A stretch of 38,827 nt of DNA from Sulfurospirillum sp964466465 (lineage in GTDB: Bacteria > Campylobacterota > Campylobacteria > Campylobacterales > Sulfurospirillaceae): positions 1-38,827 of the forward strand of contig CAYXNJ010000021.1 in the NCBI GenBank assembly GCA_964466465.1. The letters are read 5' to 3'. Position 1 is the stretch's first letter; each line of letters begins with the position of its first letter. The notes under the pieces were generated by a model. The model was not told where the DNA came from, ran no database searches, and saw only the letters and a program-made list of their open reading frames with translations. The position numbers and the translations under genes were made by a program. Shown here in pieces: positions 1-8,429 of this stretch.

Positions 1-8
1 TTTTTCGC

Positions 9-14
9 TATAAT
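9..14 (+). promoter_or_regulatory. -10 box of efp promoter
   Basis: A perfect TATAAT lies 27 bases before the efp start, and the ribosome-binding site AGGAG is at 32-36. The -35 region falls outside the window. Confidence 0.6.
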
Positions 15-41
15 GACGCAAACTAATATTTAGGAGAATTT

Positions 42-605
42 ATGGCCTCTATTTCTATGGGCGACTTAAAAAAAGGGTTAAAAATCGAAATTAACGGTAT
101 CCCTTATAAAATTACAGAGTATCAACACGTTAAACCTGGTAAAGGTGCAGCGTTTGTTCGTTGTAAAATCAAATCATTTATTGATGGCAGAGTTATTGAA
201 AAAACATTCCATGCGGGTGATAAATGCGAGACTCCACATCTTGAAGACAAAGTAATGCAATATCTGTATGACGATGGCGAATTCTTGCAATTCATGGATA
301 GCGCTACATACGAGCAAATCGCATTAACTCATGATCAAGTAGGCGAAGCAGCAGATTGGATTATTGATGGTATGAATGTCGATATGTTGTACCATAATGG
401 TCAACCAATCAGTGTTGAAGCACCTCAATTTGTTCAACTTAAAATTGTAGAAACACCACCAAATTTCAAAGGTGACACTCAAGGTGGCAAAAAACCAGCA
501 ACACTTGAGAGTGGTGCGGTTGTTCAAGTTCCTTTCCACGTAGTAGAAGGTGACCTTGTTAAAGTTGACACCGTTCGTGGCGAATACTTAGAAAAAGTAA
601 AATAA
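42..605 (+). CDS. efp: Translation elongation factor P
   Basis: EF-P binds stalled ribosomes between the P and E sites and relieves arrest at consecutive prolines. The 187-residue length is standard. The protein has the usual three-barrel layout: an N-terminal KOW-like domain, then two OB folds. The loop that reaches the peptidyl-transferase centre reads KPGKGAAFVR, placing a lysine at residue 34, the position modified with beta-lysine in species that carry EpmA. No epmA or epmB is visible here, so the modification state cannot be told. The ATG is preceded by AGGAG at good spacing. The gene appears monocistronic, with its own -10 box and a strong terminator directly behind it. Confidence 0.97.
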   Translation: MASISMGDLKKGLKIEINGIPYKITEYQHVKPGKGAAFVRCKIKSFIDGRVIEKTFHAGDKCETPHLEDKVMQYLYDDGEFLQFMDSATYEQIALTHDQVGEAADWIIDGMNVDMLYHNGQPISVEAPQFVQLKIVETPPNFKGDTQGGKKPATLESGAVVQVPFHVVEGDLVKVDTVRGEYLEKVK

Positions 606-619
606 AACTCTTATACATT

Positions 620-652
620 AAGTAGCGCGCAACACGCGCGCTACTTCTTTTT
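620..652 (+). terminator. Rho-independent terminator after efp
   Basis: A perfect 11-bp stem (620-630 with 636-646, GC-rich core GCGCGC) encloses a 5-base loop and is followed by a run of T at 648-652. It lies 15 bases after the efp stop. Confidence 0.9.
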
Positions 653-674
653 CCCCTCTCATATTTCTCAATAG

Positions 675-683
675 TGCTATAAT
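675..683 (+). promoter_or_regulatory. Extended -10 promoter of the DJ-1 family gene
   Basis: TGCTATAAT is a perfect extended -10 (TGn plus TATAAT), 30 bases before the ATG. AGGAG at 703-707 is the ribosome-binding site. Confidence 0.65.
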
Positions 684-713
684 CATGTAACATTTTATGC
701 TTAGGAGTTACTT

Positions 714-1265
714 ATGCCAAAAAAAGTTATCGTTCCCCTTGCAACAGGATTTGAAGAGATTGAGGCATTAACGATTGTGGATATTTTAAGACGAGCCAAT
801 GTGGATGTGACTATGGCAGCATTAGAGTCATTGCAAGTAAGAGGTGCACACGGCGTTGTTGTTGTAGCTGATGCACTTTTGAGGGAGTTAGATGGCAATG
901 CTTTTGATATGATTGCCCTCCCAGGAGGACTCCCTGGCGCAACCAATCTCGCAGCTGATCTTACCACACAAGCATTGCTGAAAGAATTTGATGCCAAAGG
1001 CAAGGCAATTGCCGCCATTTGTGCTGCTCCTTATGCTCTAAAAACGGCAGGTGTCCTTAAAAAAAGCTACACATGTTATCCTGGATTTCAAGAAAAAATT
1101 GCTCAAGAAGGGTATAACGCCAACGATAAAGTCATTCAAGATGGTAATGTAACAACTTCTCAAGGTCCAAGCACAGCAATGCTTTTTGCACTAAGTCTGG
1201 TCGAACAGCTTTGCTCACGTGAGATTGCACTCCAACTCAAAAAGGATTTATTACTTAATATGTAA
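714..1265 (+). CDS. DJ-1/PfpI (YajL/ThiJ-like) family protein
   Basis: A 183-residue single-domain member of the DJ-1/ThiJ/PfpI superfamily. The nucleophilic-elbow cysteine is C103 in AICAAP, and the conserved acidic residue that lowers its pKa is within GFEEIEA (E14-E17, E17 aligning best with human DJ-1 E18). The motif LPGGLPGA near residue 69 is also typical. Family members act as oxidative-stress sensors, chaperones or glyoxalase-like deglycases; which applies here cannot be read from sequence. It is flanked by its own extended -10 promoter and the promoter of the next gene, so it is probably transcribed alone. The name yajL is plausible, but orthology was not tested. Confidence 0.9.
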   Translation: MPKKVIVPLATGFEEIEALTIVDILRRANVDVTMAALESLQVRGAHGVVVVADALLRELDGNAFDMIALPGGLPGATNLAADLTTQALLKEFDAKGKAIAAICAAPYALKTAGVLKKSYTCYPGFQEKIAQEGYNANDKVIQDGNVTTSQGPSTAMLFALSLVEQLCSREIALQLKKDLLLNM

Positions 1266-1270
1266 TTTTA

Positions 1271-1300
1271 CTGACATTTTAAGAGGAGCAGTTTTATAAT
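1271..1300 (+). promoter_or_regulatory. Sigma-70 type promoter of the first chemoreceptor gene
   Basis: CTGACA (1271-1276, 5 of 6 to the -35 consensus) and TATAAT (1295-1300) are 18 bp apart. AAGGA at 1317-1321 precedes the ATG at 1328. No FliA-type (sigma-28) box was seen. Confidence 0.6.
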
Positions 1301-1327
1301 CGAAAAAATTCACCTGAAGGATTTGCA

Positions 1328-2902
1328 ATGCTACTTAGAACCATTAAAGGGAAGTTAACACTCCTTTTAGTCATTTTGATTTTAGGTTTCGGTGCACTGG
1401 GGTATCAGATTGTGGAACTAAGTACCAATGCAAAAGGAATAGCAGAGCGTTTTGCTGCCATTCAGGCGGTGGAGTCTCATTTTTTACAAATGCGAATTGA
1501 ACAGCGCAACTATCAAAATTATTACCGTGAAGAGGCATTAAAGGCTTATCAGGTGCATTATGAGCAAACACTTCTTCCCATAGAAACGCTCACAAAGTTG
1601 TTTCGTTCTAAAATTAATCAAGATAAAATTTCAGAGATTAAAAAGTCGATTGAAATTTGGGCGGTTGCCAATGAACCTAAAAAAACAGTTGATAGTGGCT
1701 CATTTGAAGATTATCAAGCCAGTAGCGACAAATCGAAAAAAAATGTGAATGCCTTTGAATCTATTTTAGAGAACATCTATGAGCTCTCATCCAATATGAA
1801 AAAAACCAATTTTGAACGTCTTGAAAACAATAAGTTGAAATCTCAAATAGTTCTTGGTGGTGTTTCTATTGTGATTTTGGTGCTTTTCTTTTTCCTAACA
1901 CGCTCTATTAAATCTTCGGTTACTCAAGCTCAATCTAAGTGCGAACAGATGCGCCAAAGTAAAGCGTTACATAGTTCACTTCAACTTGACACACAGGATG
2001 AAATCAGTGAGACCATGCAAACCGTTAATGCTCTTTTACAAGAAATTACCATAGCTATTGCACAAGCCAAAGACAATGCCGCTGAAAATGCTTCTGTGGC
2101 AGAAGAACTTTCCAGTACAAGCTTGCAAATAGGTAAACGAGCTGAAGAAGAGTCTAGCGTGGTAAAACAAACCACTGAGGAAGCCGAAAAAGTGGCTTTA
2201 GAGATAGAACACACCAGTGCGGAAGTAACGCGTGTAAAAGAGACCATACATACGGCGCAAAAGAGCCTTTTGCTAGCGCAAGATCTTCTCAATGAAACCA
2301 TTGCACAACTAGACGATACCGTCCATGCTGAATCAAACATCAATGACCGACTCAATCAGCTCTCAAACGACACAGACCAAGTCAAAAATGTTTTAAATGT
2401 TATTAGTGATATTGCTGAACAAACCAACTTACTTGCCCTTAATGCCGCCATTGAAGCAGCGCGTGCGGGTGAACATGGAAGGGGATTTGCGGTTGTTGCC
2501 GATGAAGTACGAAAGTTAGCGGAGCGAACCCAAAAAAGCTTAGTGGAAACCAACGCAACGATTAACGTGATTGTTCAATCCATTCAAGACATTTGTGGTC
2601 AGATGAATCACAATGCAAAACGCATTCATGACCTAGGCGAATTTTCTGTGAAAGTAAGCACACAAACAGGAGATGCTGTAAGCTTATTGGAAGAGACGGT
2701 AAGTGCAACGGATGATGTGGTACTTAAGGCATCGCACAATGTGGAGCGTATTAATGAAGCAGTCATTCATAAAATCGAAGCGATCAATGCTCTTTCAAGC
2801 TCTAATGCCAGAAGTGTTGAAGAGATCGCTTCTGCGGCTGAGCATTTAGCGCGTTTATCAGAGAGTTTAAGCGCAACGCTTGCGCAATTTAAAACCGCGT
2901 AA
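1328..2902 (+). CDS. Methyl-accepting chemotaxis protein (transmembrane)
   Basis: A 524-residue chemoreceptor. A first membrane helix (about 10-32) and a second (about 173-192) bracket a periplasmic segment of about 140 residues rich in charged helices, resembling a four-helix-bundle ligand domain rather than a Cache fold. A recognisable HAMP domain is not obvious after the second helix. The cytoplasmic part is a long coiled coil whose hairpin tip has the invariant core IEAARAGEHGRGFAVVADEV (about residues 375-394), which contacts CheA and CheW. About 130 residues follow the tip, more than in the second receptor of this window (21582-23285), so it belongs to a longer heptad class. It has no C-terminal CheR/CheB tether. 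The ligand is unknown. Confidence 0.93.
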   Translation: MLLRTIKGKLTLLLVILILGFGALGYQIVELSTNAKGIAERFAAIQAVESHFLQMRIEQRNYQNYYREEALKAYQVHYEQTLLPIETLTKLFRSKINQDKISEIKKSIEIWAVANEPKKTVDSGSFEDYQASSDKSKKNVNAFESILENIYELSSNMKKTNFERLENNKLKSQIVLGGVSIVILVLFFFLTRSIKSSVTQAQSKCEQMRQSKALHSSLQLDTQDEISETMQTVNALLQEITIAIAQAKDNAAENASVAEELSSTSLQIGKRAEEESSVVKQTTEEAEKVALEIEHTSAEVTRVKETIHTAQKSLLLAQDLLNETIAQLDDTVHAESNINDRLNQLSNDTDQVKNVLNVISDIAEQTNLLALNAAIEAARAGEHGRGFAVVADEVRKLAERTQKSLVETNATINVIVQSIQDICGQMNHNAKRIHDLGEFSVKVSTQTGDAVSLLEETVSATDDVVLKASHNVERINEAVIHKIEAINALSSSNARSVEEIASAAEHLARLSESLSATLAQFKTA

Positions 2903-2903
2903 C

Positions 2904-2925
2904 GTAAAGGGAGTTTTCCCTTTAC
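2904..2925 (+). terminator. Hairpin between convergent chemoreceptor and MutS7 genes
   Basis: A perfect 9-bp stem (2904-2912 with 2917-2925) with a 4-base loop starts just after the chemoreceptor stop and overlaps the last codons of the opposing gene. The downstream tract is only weakly T-rich (TTCTCTTC), so terminator function is likely but not certain. Confidence 0.5.
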
Positions 2926-5855
2926 TTCTCTTCATAATGCAGTTTTAATCCTTCACTGCTCATTACGAAACCATTGATCGTAATTTTACCCTCATGCACC
3001 ATTTTGTGGTGTTTTGCACAAAGCGGTATGAGGTTGTAGCGGTGGTTTTGATGAAAGTGCTCGATGTTTCCATTAGCATCAGCATTCTCTTGCGCTTTGA
3101 TGTGATGCACCTCTTCCACATACTCATCGCAAAGTGCACATTTGGAAAGGTAGAGGTTTTTGTTGTATTTACTGCGTTTTTTCTGCTTTAAAAGCTCTAC
3201 TTCGCCCAGTTCACCTGCAAGACTTCTTCTGATATCATACGCGGTTTTAATGAACTCTTTATCCATGTGCAAGGACTTCGCAAACTCCAAACCATACAAC
3301 GAACTGCCACTGCCAAGCTCTAGTTTGCGGTTATAAATCAGCTTGTCATTCTCTTCATCGTAACTCACCCCTAAATGCAGATAGATGACCTTTTTAAGCT
3401 CGCTAATGAGCGGAAGGTGACTGAGCTGATGCAGATGGGTCGCAAAGACAAAAAATGAGCCTAAGCTGTGCATTTTGGTAATGGCACTTGCGACAATAGC
3501 AAGAGCAGACTCCGTCTCTGTTCCATGACTGATCTCATCACCAAGCACAAGCGAAAACGCTGTGGCACGGTTAAAGATATTTTTGAGCTCCAACATCTCT
3601 ACGGTAAAAGTTGATAGCCCTTTGTAAAGGTTATCATGGCTGATAATACGTGTAAAGATTTTATCAAAGAGGTTAAAACGCATAGCGGCACAGGGTACAA
3701 AAAAGCCAGCTTGTGCCATAATGACGGCAATGCCTAAGCTTTTCATTAAGGACGATTTACCACTGGAGTTAATGCCATAAAGCAAAATGCCTTGCACCTC
3801 AGTCGTACTGCATGCCTCTAGGGTGACATGGTCGTGGGTAATGTCGCTGGAACAATGACCCAAGAAAAGATCATTAGGAATGTAAATACCATTTTCTTCA
3901 CGTGATTCAATGAGGGGATGGCGAAGTCCAATCGCTTCGATAAAGCGTTTCTCTTCTTGCATCGGTAAAAGTTCAGGTCTGGTGTAGTTATACAGTACGG
4001 CGCATTTGGCATTACTAAGCGCTACATCAAGGGTTCCCACAAACGAGATTAAATGTTCTAATGTCAGGGCGTAATGCGTCTCGATCTTCTCTAACATTTC
4101 ATCGTAGCGTTGCTTGACGAGGGCGATCATTTGGAGGTTACTGAGGGTAATCTCTTGGGAAATCTCTTCAATGAGGGAGGCTGAAATCTTCACGCTGTTT
4201 TTAAGATGCCTAAAGGTGAAGTCTTTGAAGAAGTAATGCTTATCCCCGATGGTAATGAAGCTTTGCATGAGCTTCTCTTCAATGAGCGCAAAACGGTTTT
4301 TACTGATAGAAATATAATGTCCTTCGCTCTCCAGCCATTCGATGCTCAGTGTCGTGCGGTTACTCTCTTCAAAAAGTGCTTCGATATGACGCGAGATATG
4401 CTCAAGCGCACTAAAGCGCTCTTCTTTGCTCTGCTCGATCTTGTCGATTTGCGGGTAAACCCCTTTAAGAAAGAGGTTTTCGCTGATCTGATCTTTGCGA
4501 AACTTCGCGCATACATCAAGCACAAACGTACTTTGAAGCATTGTTAAAAGCGCTTCACTTTCATCAAAAAGGTTTTTAGGTGTTGGAACTTTTTTAAGCT
4601 CAGCCTCTTTTAAAATTCCTAAAATGGCTTCAAGGGAAGTGCTAAGGTAATCAAGCTCTAAAGGGTGCAATTTTTTAAGAGCGATGCGCCTTAAAATGCG
4701 CTCTAAATCATAGACTTGTTTAAGAGCAATCTCGAATTTTTTATAGTCATGAATGAGTTGCGTACTTAAATCAAAACGCTCATTTAAGGTCTTTATGTCA
4801 CAAATAGGGTTGAGCAAACGCTCCTTTAAAAGACGTTTTCCAATGGCAGTAGAGGTTTGATCGATGAGGTTTAAGAGCGTCATCTCAGCAGGGTTTTTAG
4901 AGATGATGTCTAGTTGTTCAAGGGCGTTGTTGCCGATGTAGAGGTAACGGCTGTTACCTAGTAAAATAGGGCGGCTCATCTTTTCGATAATGTTGGCATC
5001 GTGCTCGATGATAAAATCACACAAAATCGCTAAAGACTCACTCGCATAAGGGTAGCGTTCGATGTCGAGGTACTCGATAGGCGAGAGCAGAGAGCGAATC
5101 GCATAAATGCGTCCGAAAAGCTCGTTTTGGTACGCTACTTTAAGACGCTCTTTGTTGGTGCTGTGTGCCACACTCGGCGTGATTTCAAGGTAATTTCGCA
5201 CCCACTCTTTATCAATGCTTTCGGTGTTAAACGTTAAGACGATTTCACTGGTTTTATAGGTTTGCAACAGGTTGAAAATCTCATCTAACGCATAGGTTTT
5301 ATCTTCTCTCGTGCCATGCACTTCGTTGATGATGGTTTTGCCTGTGGTAACATCGATAGCGCTGTAACCAACCGAATAGATAGAATGATTGCAATCCACT
5401 AAAAGTGATACAAGGTAATTTTCACCAGATTCGATGAGGTAGTCAAAGTTCGTACCTGGGCTTATGATGTTTGAGATGTAGCGCTTTACATGAGGTGGTT
5501 CACCTTTTTGACGCACTAAAACGATGGTGTATTTTTTGCTTTGAACAAGGCGTGACAGGTAACGATCGAGTGAGACCGATGGAATGCCCGCAAGCAGGGG
5601 GTTTTGCAAAGAGTTTTCTAAAATGGATTTATTTTTACGAGTGAGCTGAATGTTTAAAAGCTCTGAAACCTCTTTAGCTTTTCCGATTTGATGGGTTTCG
5701 TTGTTGACTTCATAGGTTTCAAAAAAAGAGCCAATCTCCATAAAAACGATGGTGTTTTTGCCATATTTATCTTCAAAAAAGAGTTGTAAATCAAAATAAA
5801 TTTCGGTGAGAAGTTTCTCTTTTGAATTGAGCAATAAAGCGATGTTTTCGAGCAT
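2922..5855 (-). CDS. MutS family mismatch-recognition ATPase fused to HNH endonuclease (MutS7 type)
   Basis: A 977-residue protein. The N-terminus holds the mismatch-reading F-x-E motif (F44-F45-E46 in IGSFFETYE), as in MutS1 but unlike MutS2. Connector, lever and clamp regions follow, then the ATPase with Walker A GINSSGKSS (694-702), a Walker B-like LVLGDE and FATHLHQL near the switch histidine. A C-terminal HNH nuclease begins at C906: C906-x2-C909, H917-H918, N941, C946-x2-H949-H950. This mismatch-sensor plus HNH design is known for the MutS7 subfamily (octocoral mitochondria, giant viruses, some Campylobacterota). The protein has no Smr domain, so it is not MutS2. It is presumed to recognise mispairs and nick DNA without MutL or MutH. 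The ATG has AAAGG in front, and the gene stands alone with its own -10 box. Confidence 0.9.
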   Translation of the reverse strand: MLENIALLLNSKEKLLTEIYFDLQLFFEDKYGKNTIVFMEIGSFFETYEVNNETHQIGKAKEVSELLNIQLTRKNKSILENSLQNPLLAGIPSVSLDRYLSRLVQSKKYTIVLVRQKGEPPHVKRYISNIISPGTNFDYLIESGENYLVSLLVDCNHSIYSVGYSAIDVTTGKTIINEVHGTREDKTYALDEIFNLLQTYKTSEIVLTFNTESIDKEWVRNYLEITPSVAHSTNKERLKVAYQNELFGRIYAIRSLLSPIEYLDIERYPYASESLAILCDFIIEHDANIIEKMSRPILLGNSRYLYIGNNALEQLDIISKNPAEMTLLNLIDQTSTAIGKRLLKERLLNPICDIKTLNERFDLSTQLIHDYKKFEIALKQVYDLERILRRIALKKLHPLELDYLSTSLEAILGILKEAELKKVPTPKNLFDESEALLTMLQSTFVLDVCAKFRKDQISENLFLKGVYPQIDKIEQSKEERFSALEHISRHIEALFEESNRTTLSIEWLESEGHYISISKNRFALIEEKLMQSFITIGDKHYFFKDFTFRHLKNSVKISASLIEEISQEITLSNLQMIALVKQRYDEMLEKIETHYALTLEHLISFVGTLDVALSNAKCAVLYNYTRPELLPMQEEKRFIEAIGLRHPLIESREENGIYIPNDLFLGHCSSDITHDHVTLEACSTTEVQGILLYGINSSGKSSLMKSLGIAVIMAQAGFFVPCAAMRFNLFDKIFTRIISHDNLYKGLSTFTVEMLELKNIFNRATAFSLVLGDEISHGTETESALAIVASAITKMHSLGSFFVFATHLHQLSHLPLISELKKVIYLHLGVSYDEENDKLIYNRKLELGSGSSLYGLEFAKSLHMDKEFIKTAYDIRRSLAGELGEVELLKQKKRSKYNKNLYLSKCALCDEYVEEVHHIKAQENADANGNIEHFHQNHRYNLIPLCAKHHKMVHEGKITINGFVMSSEGLKLHYEEK

Positions 5856-5887
5856 TTCAACCTTTGCCTGTCATTATTTAGGGATTT

Positions 5888-5893
5888 ATTATA
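5888..5893 (-). promoter_or_regulatory. -10 box of the MutS7 gene
   Basis: Minus-strand TATAAT lies about 33 bases upstream of the MutS7 ATG. The intergenic region is shared with the divergent DUF2721 gene. Confidence 0.5.
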
Positions 5894-5926
5894 CACAAAG
5901 GAAGCATAAAGAAAGGGGCTATTTGG

Positions 5927-5932
5927 TACAAT
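5927..5932 (+). promoter_or_regulatory. -10 box of the DUF2721 operon
   Basis: TACAAT lies 26 bases before the DUF2721 ATG, with AAGGA just before the start. No good -35 was found. Confidence 0.4.
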
Positions 5933-5958
5933 AAAATAACTTTTTTGCAAGGATCGTT

Positions 5959-6363
5959 ATGGAGATTGAGATTTCAACGCCCGCACTTTTATTTCCCGCT
6001 GTTTCATTGCTTTTGCTTGCCTATACCAACCGTTTTTTGGCTGTAGCACAACTGATTAGAATGTTGCATCGTCAGTCAATGGAGAGAGATAATTGCGAAG
6101 AGTACAAACAAATTGAAAACTTAAGACATCGCTTGGAGCTCACCAAATGGATGCAATTTTTTGGTGTACTTGCCATACTCCTTTGTACCCTTTCGATGTT
6201 TGAGCTTTTTTTAGGGCTTTTTGGCATTGGCAAACAGATTTTTGGGCTTAGTTTAATCGCCATGTGTCTTTCACTTTTTATCTCACTATGGGAAGTGATG
6301 ATCTCTACACGTGCCCTAAACATGGAGCTTAGCGATATGCACGATAAGTGTCAAATAAAATAA
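5959..6363 (+). CDS. DUF2721 family membrane protein
   Basis: A 134-residue protein with three predicted membrane helices (about 8-30, 55-82 and 88-110). The first is followed by a charged cytoplasmic segment RMLHRQSMERDNCEEYKQ. The opening (I/E)STPALLFPAVSLLLLAYTNRF and the NRFL motif fit the DUF2721 family, whose function is unknown. It starts a plus-strand run: the CvfB-like gene begins 16 bases after its stop, and the flavoprotein gene overlaps that one. Co-transcription is inferred from spacing only. Confidence 0.8.
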   Translation: MEIEISTPALLFPAVSLLLLAYTNRFLAVAQLIRMLHRQSMERDNCEEYKQIENLRHRLELTKWMQFFGVLAILLCTLSMFELFLGLFGIGKQIFGLSLIAMCLSLFISLWEVMISTRALNMELSDMHDKCQIK

Positions 6364-6378
6364 ATGTAAAGAAAAATA

Positions 6379-7218
6379 ATGAATAAATACCTTTTAGTGG
6401 GCGAAAAAAATCGTCTCAAAATTAACCGTTATACCGACAATGGCGTTTATCTGATCTGTGAAGATAAAGACGAAGTTTTACTGCCTAACCAATACGTCAG
6501 TTATGCCATGAAAGAGGGCGATGAGATCGATGCGTTTGTCTATTTTGACTCGGAAGATCGCATTGTCGCAAGTACCGTTTTCCCTAAAGCGATGCTTGAT
6601 GAGTTTGGCTGTTTTGAAGTGGTCGATGTGACTCCTTTTGGAGCCTTCGTGGACTGGGGGTTACCTAAAGATCTACTCGTTCCAAAAGCACTTCAAAAGT
6701 TTCCGTTTCATGTTGGCATGAAAGTCATCGTGCGTGTCTGTTTGGATGATGAGACAGGACGCATTGTGGGCAGTCAAAAGTACAATGAATTTTTGAGCAA
6801 AGATTTTAAAAACCTCAAAGTGAACCAAGAAGTCAAACTTTTGGTGCGTGAACGTACTCCTCTTGGTTTTAAAGTCATCGTTAATAACCTTTACGATGGA
6901 CTTATTTTCCACAATGAAATTTTTGAAAACATCGAAGTGGGGGATGAAAAAGTAGGCTACATTAAGACGCTTAGAAAAGATGGCAAACTTGACATCATTT
7001 TACAGCCAATAGGCGATAAAAGTGATGAAGTAGCGGCTTCTAAAATCGTAGAGATTTTAAGTCTTACGGGTGGCAGATGTGAGATGAACTATAAAAGCAC
7101 ACCTGAGCTTATCTCAGAGCGTTTTGGGCTGAGTCGAAAAGCCTATAAAAGGGCTCTTACGAAACTCATCGATGCCAAAAAACTTGAAGTAAACGATGAA
7201 GGTATGCGTCTTTTATGA
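6379..7218 (+). CDS. CvfB-like S1 RNA-binding domain protein
   Basis: A 279-residue soluble protein. It starts with an S1-like barrel (about 1-60), then a second S1 domain around 70-130 with FEVVDVTPFGAFVDWG, a classic S1 signature, and a third degenerate one around 145-210 (LLVRERTPLGFKVIVNNLYDG). The C-terminus (about 220-279) looks like a winged helix with ELISERFGLSRKAYKRALTKL. This order of S1 repeats plus C-terminal winged helix is that of CvfB (YitL), an RNA-binding protein linked to virulence-factor expression in Staphylococcus. The RNA target here is unknown. Its stop overlaps the next start by 4 bases (ATGA), indicating translational coupling. Confidence 0.85.
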   Translation: MNKYLLVGEKNRLKINRYTDNGVYLICEDKDEVLLPNQYVSYAMKEGDEIDAFVYFDSEDRIVASTVFPKAMLDEFGCFEVVDVTPFGAFVDWGLPKDLLVPKALQKFPFHVGMKVIVRVCLDDETGRIVGSQKYNEFLSKDFKNLKVNQEVKLLVRERTPLGFKVIVNNLYDGLIFHNEIFENIEVGDEKVGYIKTLRKDGKLDIILQPIGDKSDEVAASKIVEILSLTGGRCEMNYKSTPELISERFGLSRKAYKRALTKLIDAKKLEVNDEGMRLL

Positions 7219-8429
7219 GTCGTGTTGCCATCATCGGAGCAGGGGCTTCTGGACTTGTCTGTGCCATTGAAGCAGCACGCAAAGCACATACGGTAACTGT
7301 TTTTGAGAAAAACAGTAAAGTAGGACGTAAAATCCTTGCAACGGGCAATGGCAGATGCAATATCTCCAATGAAAACATTACGCTTTCTCGTTACCATGGT
7401 GAAGCACCTCATGCTGCCAAAGAAGCATTAAGACGTTTTGATACCTCTACGTGTAAAGCCTATTTTAGGGCATTGGGACTTGAGATGCGTGAAGGCGAGG
7501 AGGGCAGACTCTACCCGATGAGCCATCAAGCCTCTTCTGTAGTCGATATGCTTTTGCATGAAGCAAGAAGTCTTGGTGTACATTTTGTACTAGAATGCGA
7601 AGTCTTGCAAATCGAAAAAAATGGTATAGAGTTCGTTGTTCATACCAAAGAGCAAAAGCAGACGTTTGATGTATGTGTTATCGCTACAGGAAGCGTTGCT
7701 ATGCCTACGCTTGGAAGTTCTGGCAGTGGTTATGGTTTTGCCAAAGCCTTAGGACATAGCGTGATAGAGCCGTACCCATCGTTAGTGCAATTTATCAGCG
7801 ATGAGCCTCATCTTAAAGAAGCCAGTGGTGTAAAAGTGGATGCTGGTGTTGAGCTCTACATTGGCAATCAAAAGCGCCAAAGTGTGCAGGGTGATCTGCT
7901 CTTTACCGCGTATGGACTTTCCGGCTCTGCCATTTTAGATGTCAGTCGTATGGCATCTAAAGCCTTTGTAGAAGGAGAGCGTGTACATGTGATATTGGAT
8001 CTTTTGCCAACTTTATCGCGTGAAGCATTGACATCGCTACTTCAAAAAAGAATGAGTATAGCAAAAGAGAAATCTCTCTCCTTATGGCTAGAGGGAATCA
8101 TTCCTAAAAAGCTGGCACATTTCATCATTCAAAACACCAAACTAGGGCACATTAAAGAGGCATCTATGCTTGGGGCTAAAGAGATTAAAAAGATCGTTTT
8201 TGCACTTAAAGCGCTACGTATTGGCATACACGCTACCAAAGGCTTTGAGAGTGCGGAAGTGTGTGCGGGTGGTGTGGATGTGCGTGAACTCGATGCTAAA
8301 AATCTCATGTCACAGAAGCTGAAAAATCTCTATTTTTGTGGGGAAGTGTTAGATATTGACGGTGACTGTGGAGGGTTTAATCTCCACTTTGCTTGGGCCT
8401 CTGGCTATTTAGTAGGTCAAAGTCTTTAG
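7215..8429 (+). CDS. NAD(P)/FAD-dependent oxidoreductase, HI0933/YhiN family
   Basis: A 404-residue flavoprotein. The N-terminal dinucleotide-binding motif is GAGASG (8-13), followed by the family-typical GRKILATGNGRCNISN around 37-52. The C-terminus has the second FAD-contact segment FCGEVLDIDGDCGGFNLHFA before AWASG. The length fits the family (about 390-420). Substrates of HI0933-like proteins are not established. The start overlaps the preceding S1-protein gene by 4 bases, and the stop overlaps the convergent hemJ stop by 4 bases, so there is no spacer or terminator between the two opposing genes. Confidence 0.88.
   Translation: MSRVAIIGAGASGLVCAIEAARKAHTVTVFEKNSKVGRKILATGNGRCNISNENITLSRYHGEAPHAAKEALRRFDTSTCKAYFRALGLEMREGEEGRLYPMSHQASSVVDMLLHEARSLGVHFVLECEVLQIEKNGIEFVVHTKEQKQTFDVCVIATGSVAMPTLGSSGSGYGFAKALGHSVIEPYPSLVQFISDEPHLKEASGVKVDAGVELYIGNQKRQSVQGDLLFTAYGLSGSAILDVSRMASKAFVEGERVHVILDLLPTLSREALTSLLQKRMSIAKEKSLSLWLEGIIPKKLAHFIIQNTKLGHIKEASMLGAKEIKKIVFALKALRIGIHATKGFESAEVCAGGVDVRELDAKNLMSQKLKNLYFCGEVLDIDGDCGGFNLHFAWASGYLVGQSL

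Noticed and set aside
4206..4547. 113-codon open frame opposite the MutS7 gene
   Set aside because: Antisense shadow of a real coding region, with no ribosome-binding site and no recognisable domain.
2922..5855. Annotation of the MutS gene as mutS2 or mutS1
   Set aside because: The mismatch-reading FFE motif excludes MutS2, which also carries an Smr rather than HNH nuclease; the HNH fusion is not found in MutS1.
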